Assembly (NCBI GenBank): GCA_963662155.1
Contig: OY759267.1
Coordinates: 364,501-428,500, forward strand
Length of the DNA: 64,000 nucleotides
Direction: 5' to 3'
DNA from: Lamellibrachia columna
Taxonomy: Eukaryota; Annelida; Polychaeta; Sabellida; Siboglinidae
The notes beneath the pieces are model-generated. The model did not search any database, had not been told where the DNA came from, and saw only the letters and a list, made by a program, of their open reading frames with translations. The first letter of the stretch is position 1. Every line of letters begins with the position of its first letter. Below are positions 31,736-44,108 of the stretch, one piece after another. The position numbers were made by a program, and so were the translations under genes.

Positions 31736-32036
31736 TGCATTCATTTATTGTCCTCTGTGAGAATGAGTGCTTCCTGATATCCAATCTACACTTATCCTTA
31801 ACTAATTTTACCTCATGTCTCCTAGTTCTACTATTTTTGTACAGTGAAAAAAAATATTTCTATCAATATTTTCATACCCATTCAATATCTTAAAAAAATT
31901 CAAACAGATCTCCTCTTAACCTCCTTGTCTCGAGGGTTGTTAAACCACATTCTTTTAGGCGTTCATCATAAATAAGGTCTCTCAGTTCTGGAATCATTTT
32001 AGTTGCTCTCCTCAGTATTTGTTCAAGCATATCTAT
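31722..32036 (-). mobile_element. CR1-type LINE RT C-terminal fragment
   Basis: Reading the minus strand, this matches the 60127-60470 part of the CR1 at the right end of the window (RRATKMIPELRDL, KECGLTTLETRRLRGD), with small deletions. It is cut at 32036 where a different LINE begins on the plus strand. Confidence 0.8.
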
Positions 32037-32565
32037 ATGCAAACGATCTGGCCATAATAGCAGAAAGCAAACAAGAACTACAGGAAGTGTTGGAGGAATG
32101 GAAGGGGGCGTTCAAGAAGCACGGACTGAGCATGAGCCTAGAGAAGACAGAAGTGATGTGGGTTGGACACCAGAGAGAGAGGAATTGAACATCAGGTTGG
32201 ATGGTAAGGAGATCAAGCAAGTGGATGGCTTAATTGTGTACCTTGGAGGAATGGTTACGGAGGTTGGACATTCAGCGGCAGAAGTACGACGTCGGACACA
32301 AGCGGGAGCGAATGCTTGGAGAAAGGTAGAGGGAGTCATGTTGGACAGAAAAATTTCAAAAAGTTGGAATTGAAAGTCCTGAGAACGTGTGTTGCACCAG
32401 CATGCCTGTATGGTCTGGAGACAGTGGCGTTGACAGAACAACAACAACAGAAGCTGCAAGAGTGTGAAAATAACTGGGTTCGTCGAATCCTGCCAACTCC
32501 TATATTTGATGTAATAAGCCTAGATGAGCAACAGAAAAACAGGTTTCGAAACGTTTATAGTTAAA
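32036..32565 (+). mobile_element. RTE-like LINE RT fragment
   Basis: 32003-32188 reads AYLYANDLAIIAESKQEL: the catalytic YADD block is YAND, a loss of the first catalytic aspartate. It then passes through frames with GLSMSLEKTEVMWVG, IRLDGKEIKQVDG, EVRRRTQAGANAWRK and CVAPACLYGLETVALTEQQ ... NNWVRRI. The style is that of invertebrate RTE-type elements. Two frameshifts are visible. 32566-33510 after it holds no gene I can support (a 81-codon frame at 32655-32900 has no known feature). Confidence 0.75.
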
Positions 32566-33518
32566 CCACCCAAGTGGATATGGACAAAATACATATGGTG
32601 CCAAAGATTGAAGGTACTGTTTAGACGCTTCAGTCTTCCCTTTAATCCTGACATTTGCTAAATTGCTACGACCTCGGGGGTCAACGTAATTGGGAAATGA
32701 GGGGAGCCCTGGATTTCGCCCAGCTCCAAGATTTCAAAAGTTTAACTTGGGAAAGGAAGACTGGCAGACGTCATTGTCCAGCGGTTGAGAGGGTGGGTGG
32801 ATTTAACAAGTTGGCCAATAGTAAAGAATACTGGGTATTTAAGCAATCACAGCACCTCGTGAACTCTATCCGGTGCTACGAACTTGTGCTAAGTGTTTGA
32901 ATAAGAACCAGAAATGTAATAAACCCTTCCCATTATACCACCACACCAAGTGGAGGATTACAATGGAATATAAAGGTTCGGGTAAGAGAACTGCAGGCCT
33001 AGGCATTAAGCACTGTGATGTTCTTGGAGTTACCCGAATATCTTAAGTTAAGTTTAAGTTAAGGTAATTGGAAGGGTCTACTCATTGCAGTTGCACACAT
33101 TATCTGTCGACGAAAAGACTGAGATCCATGTTTCTGTTCACTTTCAGAACGTGGACATTTAAGGACTTATGTTTTACGTCGAACTTTCCAAGTTTTGACA
33201 ATAACATGTTTGACAGGGTGAGTATCCGCATATCTGCGCTACCGTGAATTTATATTGTCGCACTTATAGAAATGTGTTTATGGCCTGTGTCTATGTACAA
33301 GCATGCATACCTCTTGGTTTGTTCAACCGTGCATTTGACAGGTGCTGACACCACGTGTTGGCCTACTTTCTTGTGTCATGATTTTGTGTCAACTAGGTTG
33401 TCAAGTTTTGTCACCTGTGTACATCACCTGCTGTGCATGTTGTACTTTGCTGTGGGGCTGTACATGCTGCTGTGTATGTGTGGTCCATTCAGTGTGGTCC
33501 TATGAGTGATGCCATGTC

Positions 33519-33602
33519 AAGATTTAACAAGATTGCCGTCCCAAACAACAAGTTCCAGATGGCAAGTGGACAAGGAAGCCATTGGCTTATCGAGAGTCCA
33601 AC
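33519..33602 (-). mobile_element. CR1 3'-end fragment
   Basis: The plus-strand sequence matches 59967-60050, the end of the right-hand CR1 ORF2 (antisense of WLPCPLAIW and the stop region). Only about 85 bases survive. Confidence 0.7.
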
Positions 33603-34233
33603 AATTTTCTCATCTATGTGTAGCCCGTTGAAAATAGTGTAAATTGGTGTACTTTATGGCTCCCCCTGAATTTATACATGTAAAGATGAAATTATTTTTT
33701 CATGAAAATTGTTAAATAACATAATATTTGTTGAAAATCACAAACGAGACAGGATTTGCACAAAATGTATATTTGCAACTTGTGCGTAACACTACTAAGC
33801 CAAAAATTACACACTGATCTTGGCACAGCTGAAAGTAAAATGTCCGATACTTTGGATAAATCAAAGCTAAAGGTAAGTTCTGATATGTCACTGTATCCAG
33901 TCCTTGGGACCATTCAAAGCACTTTACACTTCACTCCCGGCAGACCTGTTCATTCCAGCACAAACTAAACTTCTCTTGGAAACATTCAGCCACATTGCAA
34001 TTACTGTGCAAAGGCGTGTTCATATATCCACCTGTGTGAGTCACGTGCTCATACAGCTGAGTGAACTGGAGCAATGTGGGGTGAAAAGAATTACCCAAGC
34101 TTTGAAACAGTAAGCAAGAGGGTTCAAACCTTAGTTAGACCATTTAATCGACCCTATAATAGATGACCTTTAATAGTTGAGTTGTCTTGTACACGAATGC
34201 TGATTCAGACAGTTCTGATATTCATTGTTGCAG

Positions 34234-34401
34234 GCAGTAATTATGAGAATTCAAGCATTCCTGCCGAGGGATTTGCGGATCGTAACCAGCACTACAGGAA
34301 GAATGAGGGTTGGGATGAGGGCACTAGGGAGTCTTCCCATAGGCCCAACCCCCCAAATGGTGACACTGACGATTTCTTCAATCTTCCAAGTCGGCAGAAA
34401 T
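34234..34401 (+). other. Predicted internal exon of an unidentified gene
   Basis: A 168-base open segment is bounded by attgttgcag and GTAAGTA, and is symmetric (phase 1 at both ends). It encodes about 56 hydrophilic residues with asparagine/arginine/glycine (NENSS-like start, EGFADRNQHYRKNEGWDEGT, DTDDFFNLPSRQK). The low-complexity composition fits a disordered cytoplasmic or linker region. No partner exons are identified within the window; the RTK-tail fragment at 25.3 kb is on the same strand but the relation is speculative. Confidence 0.4.
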
Positions 34402-34906
34402 GTAAGTACAACAAGGGTTAATGCTGACCTGTAGCACAGCAAGCAAGGGTTAATATTGAATGGCTGAGTAAATTTTCTTTACTAGAGAACAATGTCGCAC
34501 TTGAGTGACTTCATTTGAGTTTCATTTTGAGGTGTCCAGTGGCCAAACAGTGGACAATGGCTGCACTGTTTGTTTTCTTGTTGTTTCTTAAGCAGAAACC
34601 ATCAAACATTGCCATGGAGCATCTCCATGGCAACCACAACAGTAACACATTAAGCCTTGCTTAACTTAAAATAGCCCATGTTTCATGCTTCAGGTGACTC
34701 ATTTGGCACACACAAACAAGACATGCGCACACACTCAGGCATGCTGTGCATGCTTAAGACTTAACAGTGACAAGTACAACATTTTAATATAGTTTATACA
34801 TAAAAAAGTAACTTATGACATTTTAACTCCGGCTACTTGGACTTGGTGCGGCGACTTGAATTTGGTGTAGATCATTTACAGAAAAACGCGGTATATTAAA
34901 TTACTA

Positions 34907-36296
34907 TGGTTACTTCAGTTCAGTGTTTACCAAAGAAGATATTAGTTCATTACCAGTTGCTGATGCTAAATTTCAGGGGGCTAAATCTGACTATTTAGGT
35001 CCGTTAGTTGTAACCCCAGAATTGGTAGCTAAGAAAATAAACTCAATGAAGGATAACAAATCACCGGGAGTGGATGGGATTCCTCCAAAATTACTAATGG
35101 AAACAGTAGAACAAATCAGTATACCACTTGCAAGAGTATTCAACTTGTCATTAAAAGAGGGAGTTGTTCCGTTTGAATGGAAAGAAGCAAACATCATACC
35201 ATTATTTAAAAAGGGTTCGAGAAATAAGTCAGAGAATTACAGACCAGTGAGTTTAACGTCAGTGATTTGTAAATTATTAGAAAGATTAATTAAAGACCAT
35301 ATGGTGGACTTCCTCGTTAAGCATAAATTATTAAATTCATCTCAACATGGATTCCTTAAAGCGAGGTCATGCTTAACAAATATGTTATGTTTTTTGGAAG
35401 AAATCACTAAGTGGATAGACGTGGGATCGCCAGTTGATATTATCTACTTAGATTTTCAGAAAGCTTTTGACAAAGTGCCACATCAAAGATTACTACTTAA
35501 ATTAAAAGCCCATGGTATCGGGGATAGCATAACTGACTGGATAGAACAATGGCTGACTGACAGAAGTCAACGAGTTGTAGTAGATGGAGAAGTTTCAAAT
35601 TGGAAATCGGTTTTGAGTGGGGTACCTCAAGGATCAGTATTAGGACCTATATTATTCTTAATTTATATCAATGACTTGGACGACAGTATAACAAGTAACG
35701 TACTGAAATTTGCAGATGACACAAAACTGTTTAGAAAGGTTAATACTGATGGTGATAAACAACATTTACAAAACGATCTAGACAGATTAGTGAAATGGTC
35801 TGAGAAATGGCAGATGTTGTTCAATTTTGGGAAATGTAAATGCCTACATACAGGACATGGGAACTTGAATGTAAACTATAAAATGGGAGATACTGTTCTG
35901 GGTACTACTGTAAAAGAAAAGGACTTAGGAGTTACAATAAGCGCTGATATGAAAGTTTCAGAGCAGTGTGGTATTGCATCTTCAAAGGGTAATCAAATTC
36001 TTGGATTGATTAGAAGAAACATAACATACAAGGGAAAAAGTTAATTATACCTCTTTATAAAGCAATAGTTAGACCTCATTTAGAATACTGTATACAAGCA
36101 TGGAGACCATATCGTAAGAAGGATATAGATACGCTTGAACGCATACAAAGGAGAGCAACTAAAATGATTCCAGAACTGAGAGACCTTAGTTATGAAGAAC
36201 GCCTGAAAGAATGTGGTTTAACAACTTTAGAGACAAGGAGGTTAAGAGGAGATCAGATGGAAGTTTTTAAGATATTGAATGGGTATGAAAATATTG
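34907..36296 (+). mobile_element. CR1-type LINE, RT portion (plus strand)
   Basis: The 34923-36044 frame has an almost intact [74 protein letters not shown] (motif A), [29 protein letters not shown] (catalytic FADD), KCKCLHTGHG. One frameshift (stop at 36042) separates it from the next part to about 36296 (AIVRPHLEYC, RRATKMIPEL). It lacks endonuclease and 3' UTR. It is about 95 percent identical by eye to the minus-strand copy at 60-62 kb. At 36296 it meets an inverted piece of the same family. Confidence 0.9.
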
Positions 36297-37107
36297 ATTT
36301 CTTCCAAAAAACATAACATATTTGTTAAGCATGACCTCGCTTTTAGGAATCCATGTTGAGATTAATTTAATAAGTTATGCCTAACAAGGAAGTCCACCAT
36401 ATGGTCTTTAAACCCCTGTGATATTATATTACCAGCACTATCTTCTAGAGATCCGACCTTGTCTTGTATGTTTTATTTACTCCTGACATATGCATAACAA
36501 CTCTTGCTGTCATTTTGTATGTTACATGCTTGTTTTTGTTCATAGCTTCTTTTAGATTGTCTAATTTCAGATGCACCTGCATTAATTGCCTCTTTGCAAT
36601 GTGCATAGTCTTCATCCTTTCTGATACGCCTATAAACCCTCCACATAGGTTGCTTAAAACAAATTTATCGATGATACCCTCAATTTTATATTTTAGAATA
36701 TTCCAACATTCAGTTGCGGTCTTATTCATCAGAATGTTATTCCAATATAGCTTTGCTAAGTATTTTCTCATATTTTTATAGTTACCTTTGTGGAAGTTTC
36801 TCCTCTACGTTTTTTATTTTTACTTTCTGATTTTACATTGATGTCAAAATGTATTTGATTGTGGTCACTGTTACCCATTTTGTATTTTTACATTGTCCCC
36901 TTATTCTTTTTCCAACACATTATCTCCCCTGGTTGGTTCTAGCACGTGCTGAGTAATGAGTAAGGAAGCTATCCAGAATTTAAAATATAAACTGTTGGTC
37001 CTCACCCCTTGTACTTTCTAGAGATTTCCATTGTATGTGTCCATTTTTTTAATATCCCATTATGATACATTCCCCTTTACTAACTTCCTTTATAGCATTT
37101 CATATTT
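36297..37107 (-). mobile_element. CR1-type LINE, ORF2 pieces (minus strand), inverted against the previous copy
   Basis: 36297-36405 is antisense to the RT stretch [13 protein letters not shown] present at about 35345-35400 of the plus-strand copy. A deletion of about 400 bases follows, then 36411-37107 gives the linker and endonuclease part (minus ORF 36771-36445). The 36405/36411 step matches 61270/61676 of the right-hand CR1. It continues into the ORF1 with its minisatellite, also on the minus strand. Confidence 0.8.
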
Positions 37108-37123
37108 TTGTGTTATCCTCTTT

Positions 37124-38395
37124 GTTATGTTACCCGTGCCACTGTCTACTGCTGCTGTGAGTCCATCTGTATTTGTTATGTTACCCGTGCCACTGTCTAC
37201 TGCTGCTGTGAGTCCATCTGTATTTGTTATGTTACCCGTGCCACTGTCTACTGCTGCTGTGAGTCCATCTGTATTTGTTATGTTACCCGTGCCACTGTCT
37301 ACTGCTGCTGTGAGTCCATCTGTATTTGTTATATTACCCGTGCCACTGTCTACTGCTGCTGTGAGTCCATCTGTATTTGTTATGTTACCCGTGCCACTGT
37401 CTACTGCTGCTGTGAGTCCATCTGTATTTGTTATGTTACCCACGCCACTGTCTACTGCTGCTGTGAGTCCATCTGTATTTGTTATGTTACCCGTGCCACT
37501 GTCTACTGCTGCTGTGAGTCCATCTGTATTTGTTATGTTACCCGTGCCACTGTCTACTGCTGCTGTGAGTCCATCTGTATTTGTTATGTTACCCGTGCCA
37601 CTGTCTACTGCTGCTGTGAGTCCATCTGTATTTGTTATGTTACCCACGCCACTGTCTACTGCTGCTGTGAGTCCATCTGTATTTGTTATGTTACCCCGTG
37701 CCACTGTCTACTGCTGCTGTGAGTCCATCTGTATTTGTTATGTTACCCGTGCCACTGTCTACTGCTGCTGTGAGTCCATCTGTATTTGTTATGTTACCCG
37801 TGCCACTGTCTACTGCTGCTGTGAGTCCATCTGTATTTGTTATGTTACCCGTGCCACTGTCTACTGCTGCTGTGAGTCCATCTGTATTTGTTATGTTACC
37901 CGTGCCACTGTCTACTGCTGCTGTGAGTCCATCTGTATTTGTTATGTTACCCGTGCCACTGTCTACTGCTGCTGTGAGTCCATCTGTATTTGTTATGTTA
38001 CCCGTGCCACTGTCTACTGCTGCTGTGAGTCCATCTGTATTTGTTATGTTACCCGTGCCACTGTCTACTGCTGCTGTGAGTCCATCTGTATTTGTTATGT
38101 TACCCACGCCACTGTCTACTGCTGCTGTGAGTCCATCTGTATTTGTTATGTTACCCGTGCCACTGTCTACTGCTGCTGTGAGTCCATCTGTATTTGTTAT
38201 GTTACCCACGCCACTGTCTACTGCTGCTGTGAGTCCATCTGTATTTGTTATGTTACCCACGCCATTGTCTACTGCTGCTGTGAGTCCATCTGTATTTGTT
38301 ATGTTACCCGTGCCACTGTCTACTGCTGCTGTGAGTCCATCTGTATTTGTTATGTTACCCGTGCCACTGTCTACTGCTGCTGTGAGTCCATCTGC
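37124..38395. repeat. 51-bp minisatellite, ~25 copies, derived from a CR1 ORF1 C-terminus
   Basis: On the minus strand each unit encodes DGLTAAVDSGTGNITNT. The same segment occurs once, as DKLSAAVDSDLGTMTNIF, at the end of ORF1 in the right-hand CR1 (about 62935-62990). Variation is mainly GTG/ACG in one codon (T to V in GTG/GVG). A one-base insertion at 37690 shifts phase. The array is bounded on the left by ORF2 sequence. Confidence 0.95.
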
Positions 38396-39238
38396 AAATA
38401 CTGCTGCACCCATTCCACTTAGATGAAGCCCGTCTTTCATGTACATGTCAGCCCTTCCAACAAAACTTCCCCACACATCCAACTTCCTCTTCCGTACAAA
38501 GCTTCTGGAATAGCATGTTAATTGCCATCCCCCGGCAATTTCGATATCTATGACCCCTCCTTCCTATTACTGGTAAAATCCCTGACAGTATTTCCTCCAC
38601 AACCCACGTCTGCTTTAGTGTTCTGACCAACTGCCTGTATTTCCTAACTATGGCAGTTGTACCCTCCTTCTCTACGTTATTTGTCCCTACGTGTACTAAA
38701 ACAGATCCACCCTTGCCAGAACCCACGATGTTTTCTACCCTCTCAGTTATCGCCTCTATTTTGGCCCCAGGCAAGCAAACTACCACGTCATCTCCCTTGT
38801 TTAAGACTATGTCGGTCTTCCTAACTATTGAGTCCCCCACAAACACCTTCGCTCTCTTTCTCACCCCCTCTATCACTGCCTCAGAATAGCTCTTCTGATG
38901 GATCCCTTCCATCACGTTCTGTCCTGCAGTCTTGTCACTTGGCAGACAGTTATATGTCTCTCTCTCACCCATCAACTTGTAACCTTTCCCTCCCGTCTCC
39001 TGGGTAACTTGCGCTCCCGTCACCTTCCTTCCTGACACCTTCCTTCCCGTCTCCCTCACTCCCATCGCCTTCGCTAACGTCTCCCCCCCGTCTCTTTCGC
39101 TACTGTCTCCCCCACTCCCCTCTCCTTTGATCCTTTTATCTTCCTTCCCATTTCTTTCCTTCCCGTCTCCTTTCTGTCCTGTCTCCCTACGTCCCGTCTC
39201 CTTACGTCCTGCCTCGTCTGTTATCTCGTATAAAACAT
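38396..39238 (-). CDS. CR1 ORF1 with SGNH-hydrolase (esterase) domain, 5'-truncated
   Basis: The minus frame from about 39238 has a lysine/glutamate/glycine-rich region (repeated KETGRRETGQKG-like), then an SGNH fold: block I KVFVGDSIVRKTD, block II-like GAKIEAITERV, block III VLVHVGTNN, and the Asp-His block KDGLHLSG. Esterase-bearing ORF1 is an established hallmark of CR1-group LINEs. The longer ORF (39473) starts in antisense of the gypsy relic, so its first ~75 codons are chimeric. The C-terminus runs directly into the 51-bp array in frame, giving a protein with a repeated tail until the array's phase shift. Confidence 0.82.
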
Positions 39239-39242
39239 ACCG

Positions 39243-40395
39243 CGAATAACAATGTTGCTGTGATAGACACTGAATATATTTTTTACCCGGAACTGATGAC
39301 CAATGACAATGACATAACGGACATTCTGCCACTACTCCATGACGGACTTGATTTGAAAGCAGCAGCACATGATCAACGCCGCGAATTTCCTGAATTATGG
39401 CGATTAGCCAAAACCGATGTTGACTATGAGATTTTAAGCGGTGTTCTATGCTATGCAGTCTGAAATTCCCCAACCTACACGCGCCTTTATATTCTCGTTT
39501 ATTCCTCCTACAGGCTATCGAGAAGCTATCATTTCACGCGCACATCAAGAATGTGGCCATTTGTCTGTTTGGAAGACTGTACGTCAAATAACAGAAGCCT
39601 ATGTGTGGAAAAGTTTACGTAAAGATGTCCTAGCACAATTACGTAAATGCGCAGTTTGTCTAACAAATAACCAACATTTTCAAAGCCATGCTATGGGAGA
39701 CATGCCAATTGCATCATACCCCATCCAAATTATGGGTGCCGATTTAATCGGACCACTAGTGGGGTCACCCACAGGAAACCACTACATTCTTACAATCATT
39801 TATTTTTGTACCGGTTCGGCCGAAGCTTTCCCCTTACCTAACAAAACGAACGAAAGTGTTTGGAACGCCTTCGCAAACGGATTCATATGCCATCATGGCG
39901 TACCGGAAGTGATTATTTACAGCTTTTGAATTCGAACGATATCTCGGTCAAATCAGAATTGAGCACCGCACAACAAACCCAGTACATCCACAATCAAATG
40001 ACAAAATTGAGAGATTCAATAAATCGATTAAAGAACTGATTCAGAAGGCTGCAAATAATGTACCTTCCCGTTGGGAAAGTGTTTTGAACGACCCTACTTG
40101 CATACCGCGCATCTGTCTCCACAACCACCGGTTATACACCGTATTTCTTGATGACTGGCCGACACATTCGTATGCCTCTACAAAAGGCACTTAGCATTTC
40201 TAATGACCAAACTTTTGGTAATCGACTCGATGAATTGGCTCGCGCTTTGAAAATAGCTCGTGCCATGACTGAAGATAGTCGTAAACACAACAGAGAAAGG
40301 TTGGCCAGGAAAGTTTTGTATTGGTTTTTCGTTTTTCTTACATTAAATGGAAAAAGGAAAGAAGAACATTGTGTGTCTTTTTCGTTTTTACACTG
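39243..40395 (+). pseudogene. Ty3/gypsy-type pol relic: integrase region
   Basis: In broken frames the plus strand reads the pre-integrase linker (LPLLHDGLDLKAAAHDQRRE), the H2C2 zinc finger (H-x3-CGH-like: AHQECGHLSVWKT ... LRKCAVCL) and the catalytic core start MGADLIGPLVG with TIIYFCTGSAEAF. A frameshift at about 39925 removes the second aspartate region; a later frame shows the NPVHPQSN-type and FLMTGRHIRMPL blocks. No RT, LTR or gag is found next to it. The 40396-41071 stretch following is AT-rich with no gene. Confidence 0.8.
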
Positions 40396-41071
40396 AAAAT
40401 TTCATAACGAAAAAGGAAAAGACGGCACATACACGCACCGACATATCCGTAGCTGGACGATAAGCTGCGTTCTCGCTTACGTCGCTTAAGGGGTCATGGC
40501 TCAGTTAGACTTCCTGGTGTGTTACACATTAATGTTAGGCATTCATGAAACGCAACGATTATTTTCTATATAAAAAGTGCTTATTTTAAGCTTTTAGCTT
40601 GCCATAAGCTCTTTCGTGCAATTTTAACACATGGAAAATAAAAAACTGTGTTTATTAACAATTAAATTTCTTATTAAACATTAAATTGCGTAAATTATCA
40701 GCTGATGCACATCAAACGTTATAGCACAACATTAAAATGTACATTTATTTTACATTTTTTATATATAGTAGGTCAGCTACAGTACACCACATAAAGGAGA
40801 CGGTTAAAAAGTTTAAATAATAGCGGCACTTAATAAGTAATAATCATGTTGACTATATTAAATTAAATATATATATATAATATTAAATAGCATGACACCG
40901 ACAATTTTCTAAGTCAAACACACACAACATGGGGCAGGTTAGCAGCCGTTTTTATTTATTTTTAAATGACTCCTCATTATATAATCAGAATTGCAAATTA
41001 TCAAAATTCTAAGAAAAGTGTTATAACAAACTAATTATTTCATCCTAATAAAAAAAAATTATAACCGTGCT

Positions 41072-41083
41072 GTGACCACGACT
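41072..41083 (+). repeat. Target-site duplication, left copy
   Basis: GTGACCACGACT, identical to 41839-41850 at the other end of the truncated LINE. The stretch 41851-43250 beyond the right copy shows no gene I can support. Confidence 0.85.
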
Positions 41084-41838
41084 AAAAAAAGCGATGAACT
41101 TGCAAGAAATGCCGAAAAGATTGGGCTACAGATAAACATAAACAAAACAAAGATGCTGCGAAACAACAGCCAAACAGCAGACCCCATCACGATTGGAGGA
41201 AGGGACATTGAAGAGGTGACCGAGTTCACCTACCTTGGGGCCAAGGTGTCAACAGATGGAAACTCGGAGTCTGAGATTAAGGCAAGGATTAGAAAGGCAA
41301 GAGAGGCATTTGCGGCACTGAAGAATATCTGGAAGACAAACAAGATCAGCAACAGAACAAAGATCCGCCTGTTCAAGAGCAACGTCCTAAGTGTGCTACT
41401 ATATGCGGCGGAATCATGGAAAGTTACCAAAAGCATATGCCAGATGCTGGAAGTTTTCCAAAACAAGTGCCTCAGGAAGATACTGCGAATCTACTGGCCG
41501 AACAAAATCTCCAACACGGATCTCCATGAAAGAACAGGTATGCAGCCCATCTCTCTCGAGGTTAAACGCCGCAGATGGAAATGGATCGGACACATCTGCA
41601 GAATGCCGCTGACATCCATTCCAAGAGTGGCCATGCGCTGAACCCCTGGTGGCAAGAGAGCGAGGGGGAGACCCAAGGAGACGTGGAGGAGATCAGTAGA
41701 GCGGGAGATGAAGGCTCTCGGGTGGAGTTGGGGCCAGGTGACGAAGCTTGCAACGGACAGGCAACATTGGCGTTCTTTGGTGTCGGCCTTATGTGTGATC
41801 CCGCACGAAGAGGATTAAGTAAGTAAGTAAGTAAGTAA
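41084..41838 (+). mobile_element. 5'-truncated RTE-like LINE with (AAGT)n tail and 12-bp target duplication
   Basis: The ORF 41072-41641 contains KIGLQININKTKMLRNNS, VTEFTYLGAKVSTDGNS, RTKIRLFKSNVLSVLLYAAE and RRRWKWIGHICRMP; after a TGA at 41639-41641 the same coding continues in another frame (GKRARGRPKETWRRS). The 3' end is AGGATTAAGTAAGTAAG with about six AAGT units. GTGACCACGACT occurs at 41072-41083 and again at 41839-41850: a perfect 12-base target-site duplication. The apparent start codon and first four codons of the ORF lie in that duplication, so they are host sequence. The RT catalytic core is absent. Confidence 0.88.
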
Positions 41839-43319
41839 GTGACCACGACTTCCGTTTAATTGGGTTCAACCTACAGTTAATTATAAGAAAACGTGACCAT
41901 CAAAAATTCTAAAAGTTTTCACCAGCCGCTGTCATCATCCCACTGACATGCTGGTCGAGTTTTGTCGAAATTAGACATTTCTAACTCTTGTAATATGCCT
42001 GTATGTGCGATACCCTCAATGTTTACCAATATTGGCATGAATTATGACGCACATGTGACTAATTGCCTAAAAAACACAAATATCCTTCCGCCTATTAAAA
42101 TCATCTAAAAATCCACAATTTCACTCTCAACAGCTTCCGCCAGCAAACCTGGTAATGTCCGTGCACAAATGCACTTATGTCAGATCGTATGAATTTTTTA
42201 AAACGTCCTATATCCAAACTACGGATATGACCCGCCCCGTGATGACAGACAACCGAACCCCAGGTTTACCCGACCAGCGACGGACAGATCGATCCGCCCC
42301 AGGACACGGGCTGTAACTGCTCACGAAGCAGCGGACAGATTCGACAGTGACAGTGAGTCATTATCGAAGACGAAATATTTCAGAAAGCGACGCAACTTAG
42401 CGCCAACTGAGACAGAAATGCGCAGCTATAGTGCTCTGTGTGTATTTCACACACTAATGGCAATTGCAAAGTCGACTGAATACGTTCATATGGCGTACGT
42501 TTTATAAACCGTATTATCTGCTTAACAGATTCCTTGTAACAGGCGGTGATGAAATCACATGGCGACATGGGTAGTTATCATTACGATAGCAACACCGACC
42601 GAAATCCCGGGATTACGCTTTAAAATACAACGTTTCAAATTGGTGATTGACGACTTGACTCCACTACGTAGCAAACGCAACAGCTGACGCTAAGATCATA
42701 CGCATCACTGATATTAAAAAGACAATGTCCACCCCGAAGCCGATTCTTTGGACCAGCGACCGATATCGACGTTCGTGAATGCCAACGTTAGTGCGACTCT
42801 ACAGCCGACGAAACTAGCATATTATAACTTCGGTAAACCAAATGTTTTCAGTAATTAGCTAAAACCCATGATCAGCTAGCATTAATTCCTGTCTGTTTTA
42901 GCATTAGAGTTCAACATATCCGGTCAGAATGTTCTTGTCAAATCTTCTAGACTTTAAGAGTCTGTATACATTTTAAGTGATGTTTACATTCACTGCTTTT
43001 CTTTACGGTTTACAGTGATATATACTTCACTGTTATTTTTATTGTCATCGTGAGTGATTATATTGCTACTATGTACGTAGCCGTCTGATGTACAAGATTA
43101 CAATTGTTTTGAACCTTGAGAACAATGCGTTGACTACACTTCTGTAGTACTCTATGTACTCATTGGTCGAGTGGGTACAAATTCAGTTATAAATCTCGAC
43201 CTGGCGAGGGCAAAGAAGACGGACAATTAACATACATCTACATCTGTGAGCAATGCCTCCCGGACCACTGCGTACGGACCCGAAGAAGATAAGAAGAGGG
43301 AGGCATGTATCTTACACCC

Positions 43320-43605
43320 TGACGCGTTACAACATGCACTGATCGGCTGTGACCAAACATAATCTGCATTTCTTCTTGGTGGTTTTAGAAAGGGATTCCG
43401 GATAAACTACCATGACACTCCTTCTCTATGCTTCTCTGATAACCACCCACCCATATCACTTCATAAAGACATAGTAGAAAAGGAGCTGTCGAAAGAACTT
43501 CAAATGGTCCTTCCGTTTCACCACCATTTCATAATTATCAATCATCCCCATTTGGTGTGGCGCCCAAGAAAGAACCAAAAGAATTCCGAATTATCCATGA
43601 TCTCC
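43320..43605 (+). pseudogene. DIRS/Ngaro-type retrotransposon RT N-terminal relic
   Basis: Broken frames read LQHALIGC, FRKGFRINY, then VEKELSKEL and, after a shift, SPFGVAPKKEPKEFRIIHDL. The SPLGVVPKK-x-x-x-FRLIHDLS block is characteristic of DIRS-like (tyrosine-recombinase) retroelement RTs. The catalytic YADD part is absent. An SGNH-hydrolase ORF follows within 300 bases, as in Ngaro elements. Confidence 0.65.
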
Positions 43606-44108
43606 CGCGACACCGATAGACCAATCAGAGCGCAGTGATCAGTGCGGGTGACGCAGTTGAAATTATACAGCTTTCTTGATTACCAATTTTTTTTACTCGT
43701 TTTGTTTCTTGTTTGAGCTTTGTTATGTTCCTTTGTTTAGTGTTGTTAGTTTGCGTCTGAATTCTTCACGAGTTCGACATCTTCCGTGACGAGGTGAGTG
43801 CCGACTCAATACCAGTTGAGTATCGCAATTTTCTCTGAATTTCATGTTCGCCATTTTTTGTTTGCCTCGTTCGTACTTTGGGTAATTTGCTCCAATTGAC
43901 TCGATGTTGTCCGTTAAGGTTTAAGTTTTGGGACACAGCCATGTTTATTGGCTGGGTGCGTTTGCTGGGTCTACACCCTCTCCCCTCGGGCATGTTTGCT
44001 AATTTCGCTGTGCGTGGTTGCTCTTGCGATATCCATTACTTTGGCCTCCGTGGCGCTACAGTGTCCCCGATCCGGGCACCAGCAGTGTGGTCTCAGATAG
44101 ATTCGTAT

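Noticed and set aside
30429..31893. Long ORFs of hexapeptide repeats (TLNLVC, RQGSVY types)
   Set aside because: 18-bp unit open in all six frames; no start-specific context or non-repeat domain.
37031..38482. Plus-strand 463-codon ORF with repeated VMLPVPLSTAAVSPSVF
   Set aside because: Antisense of the CR1 ORF1-derived 51-bp array; the minus strand has the homologous protein.
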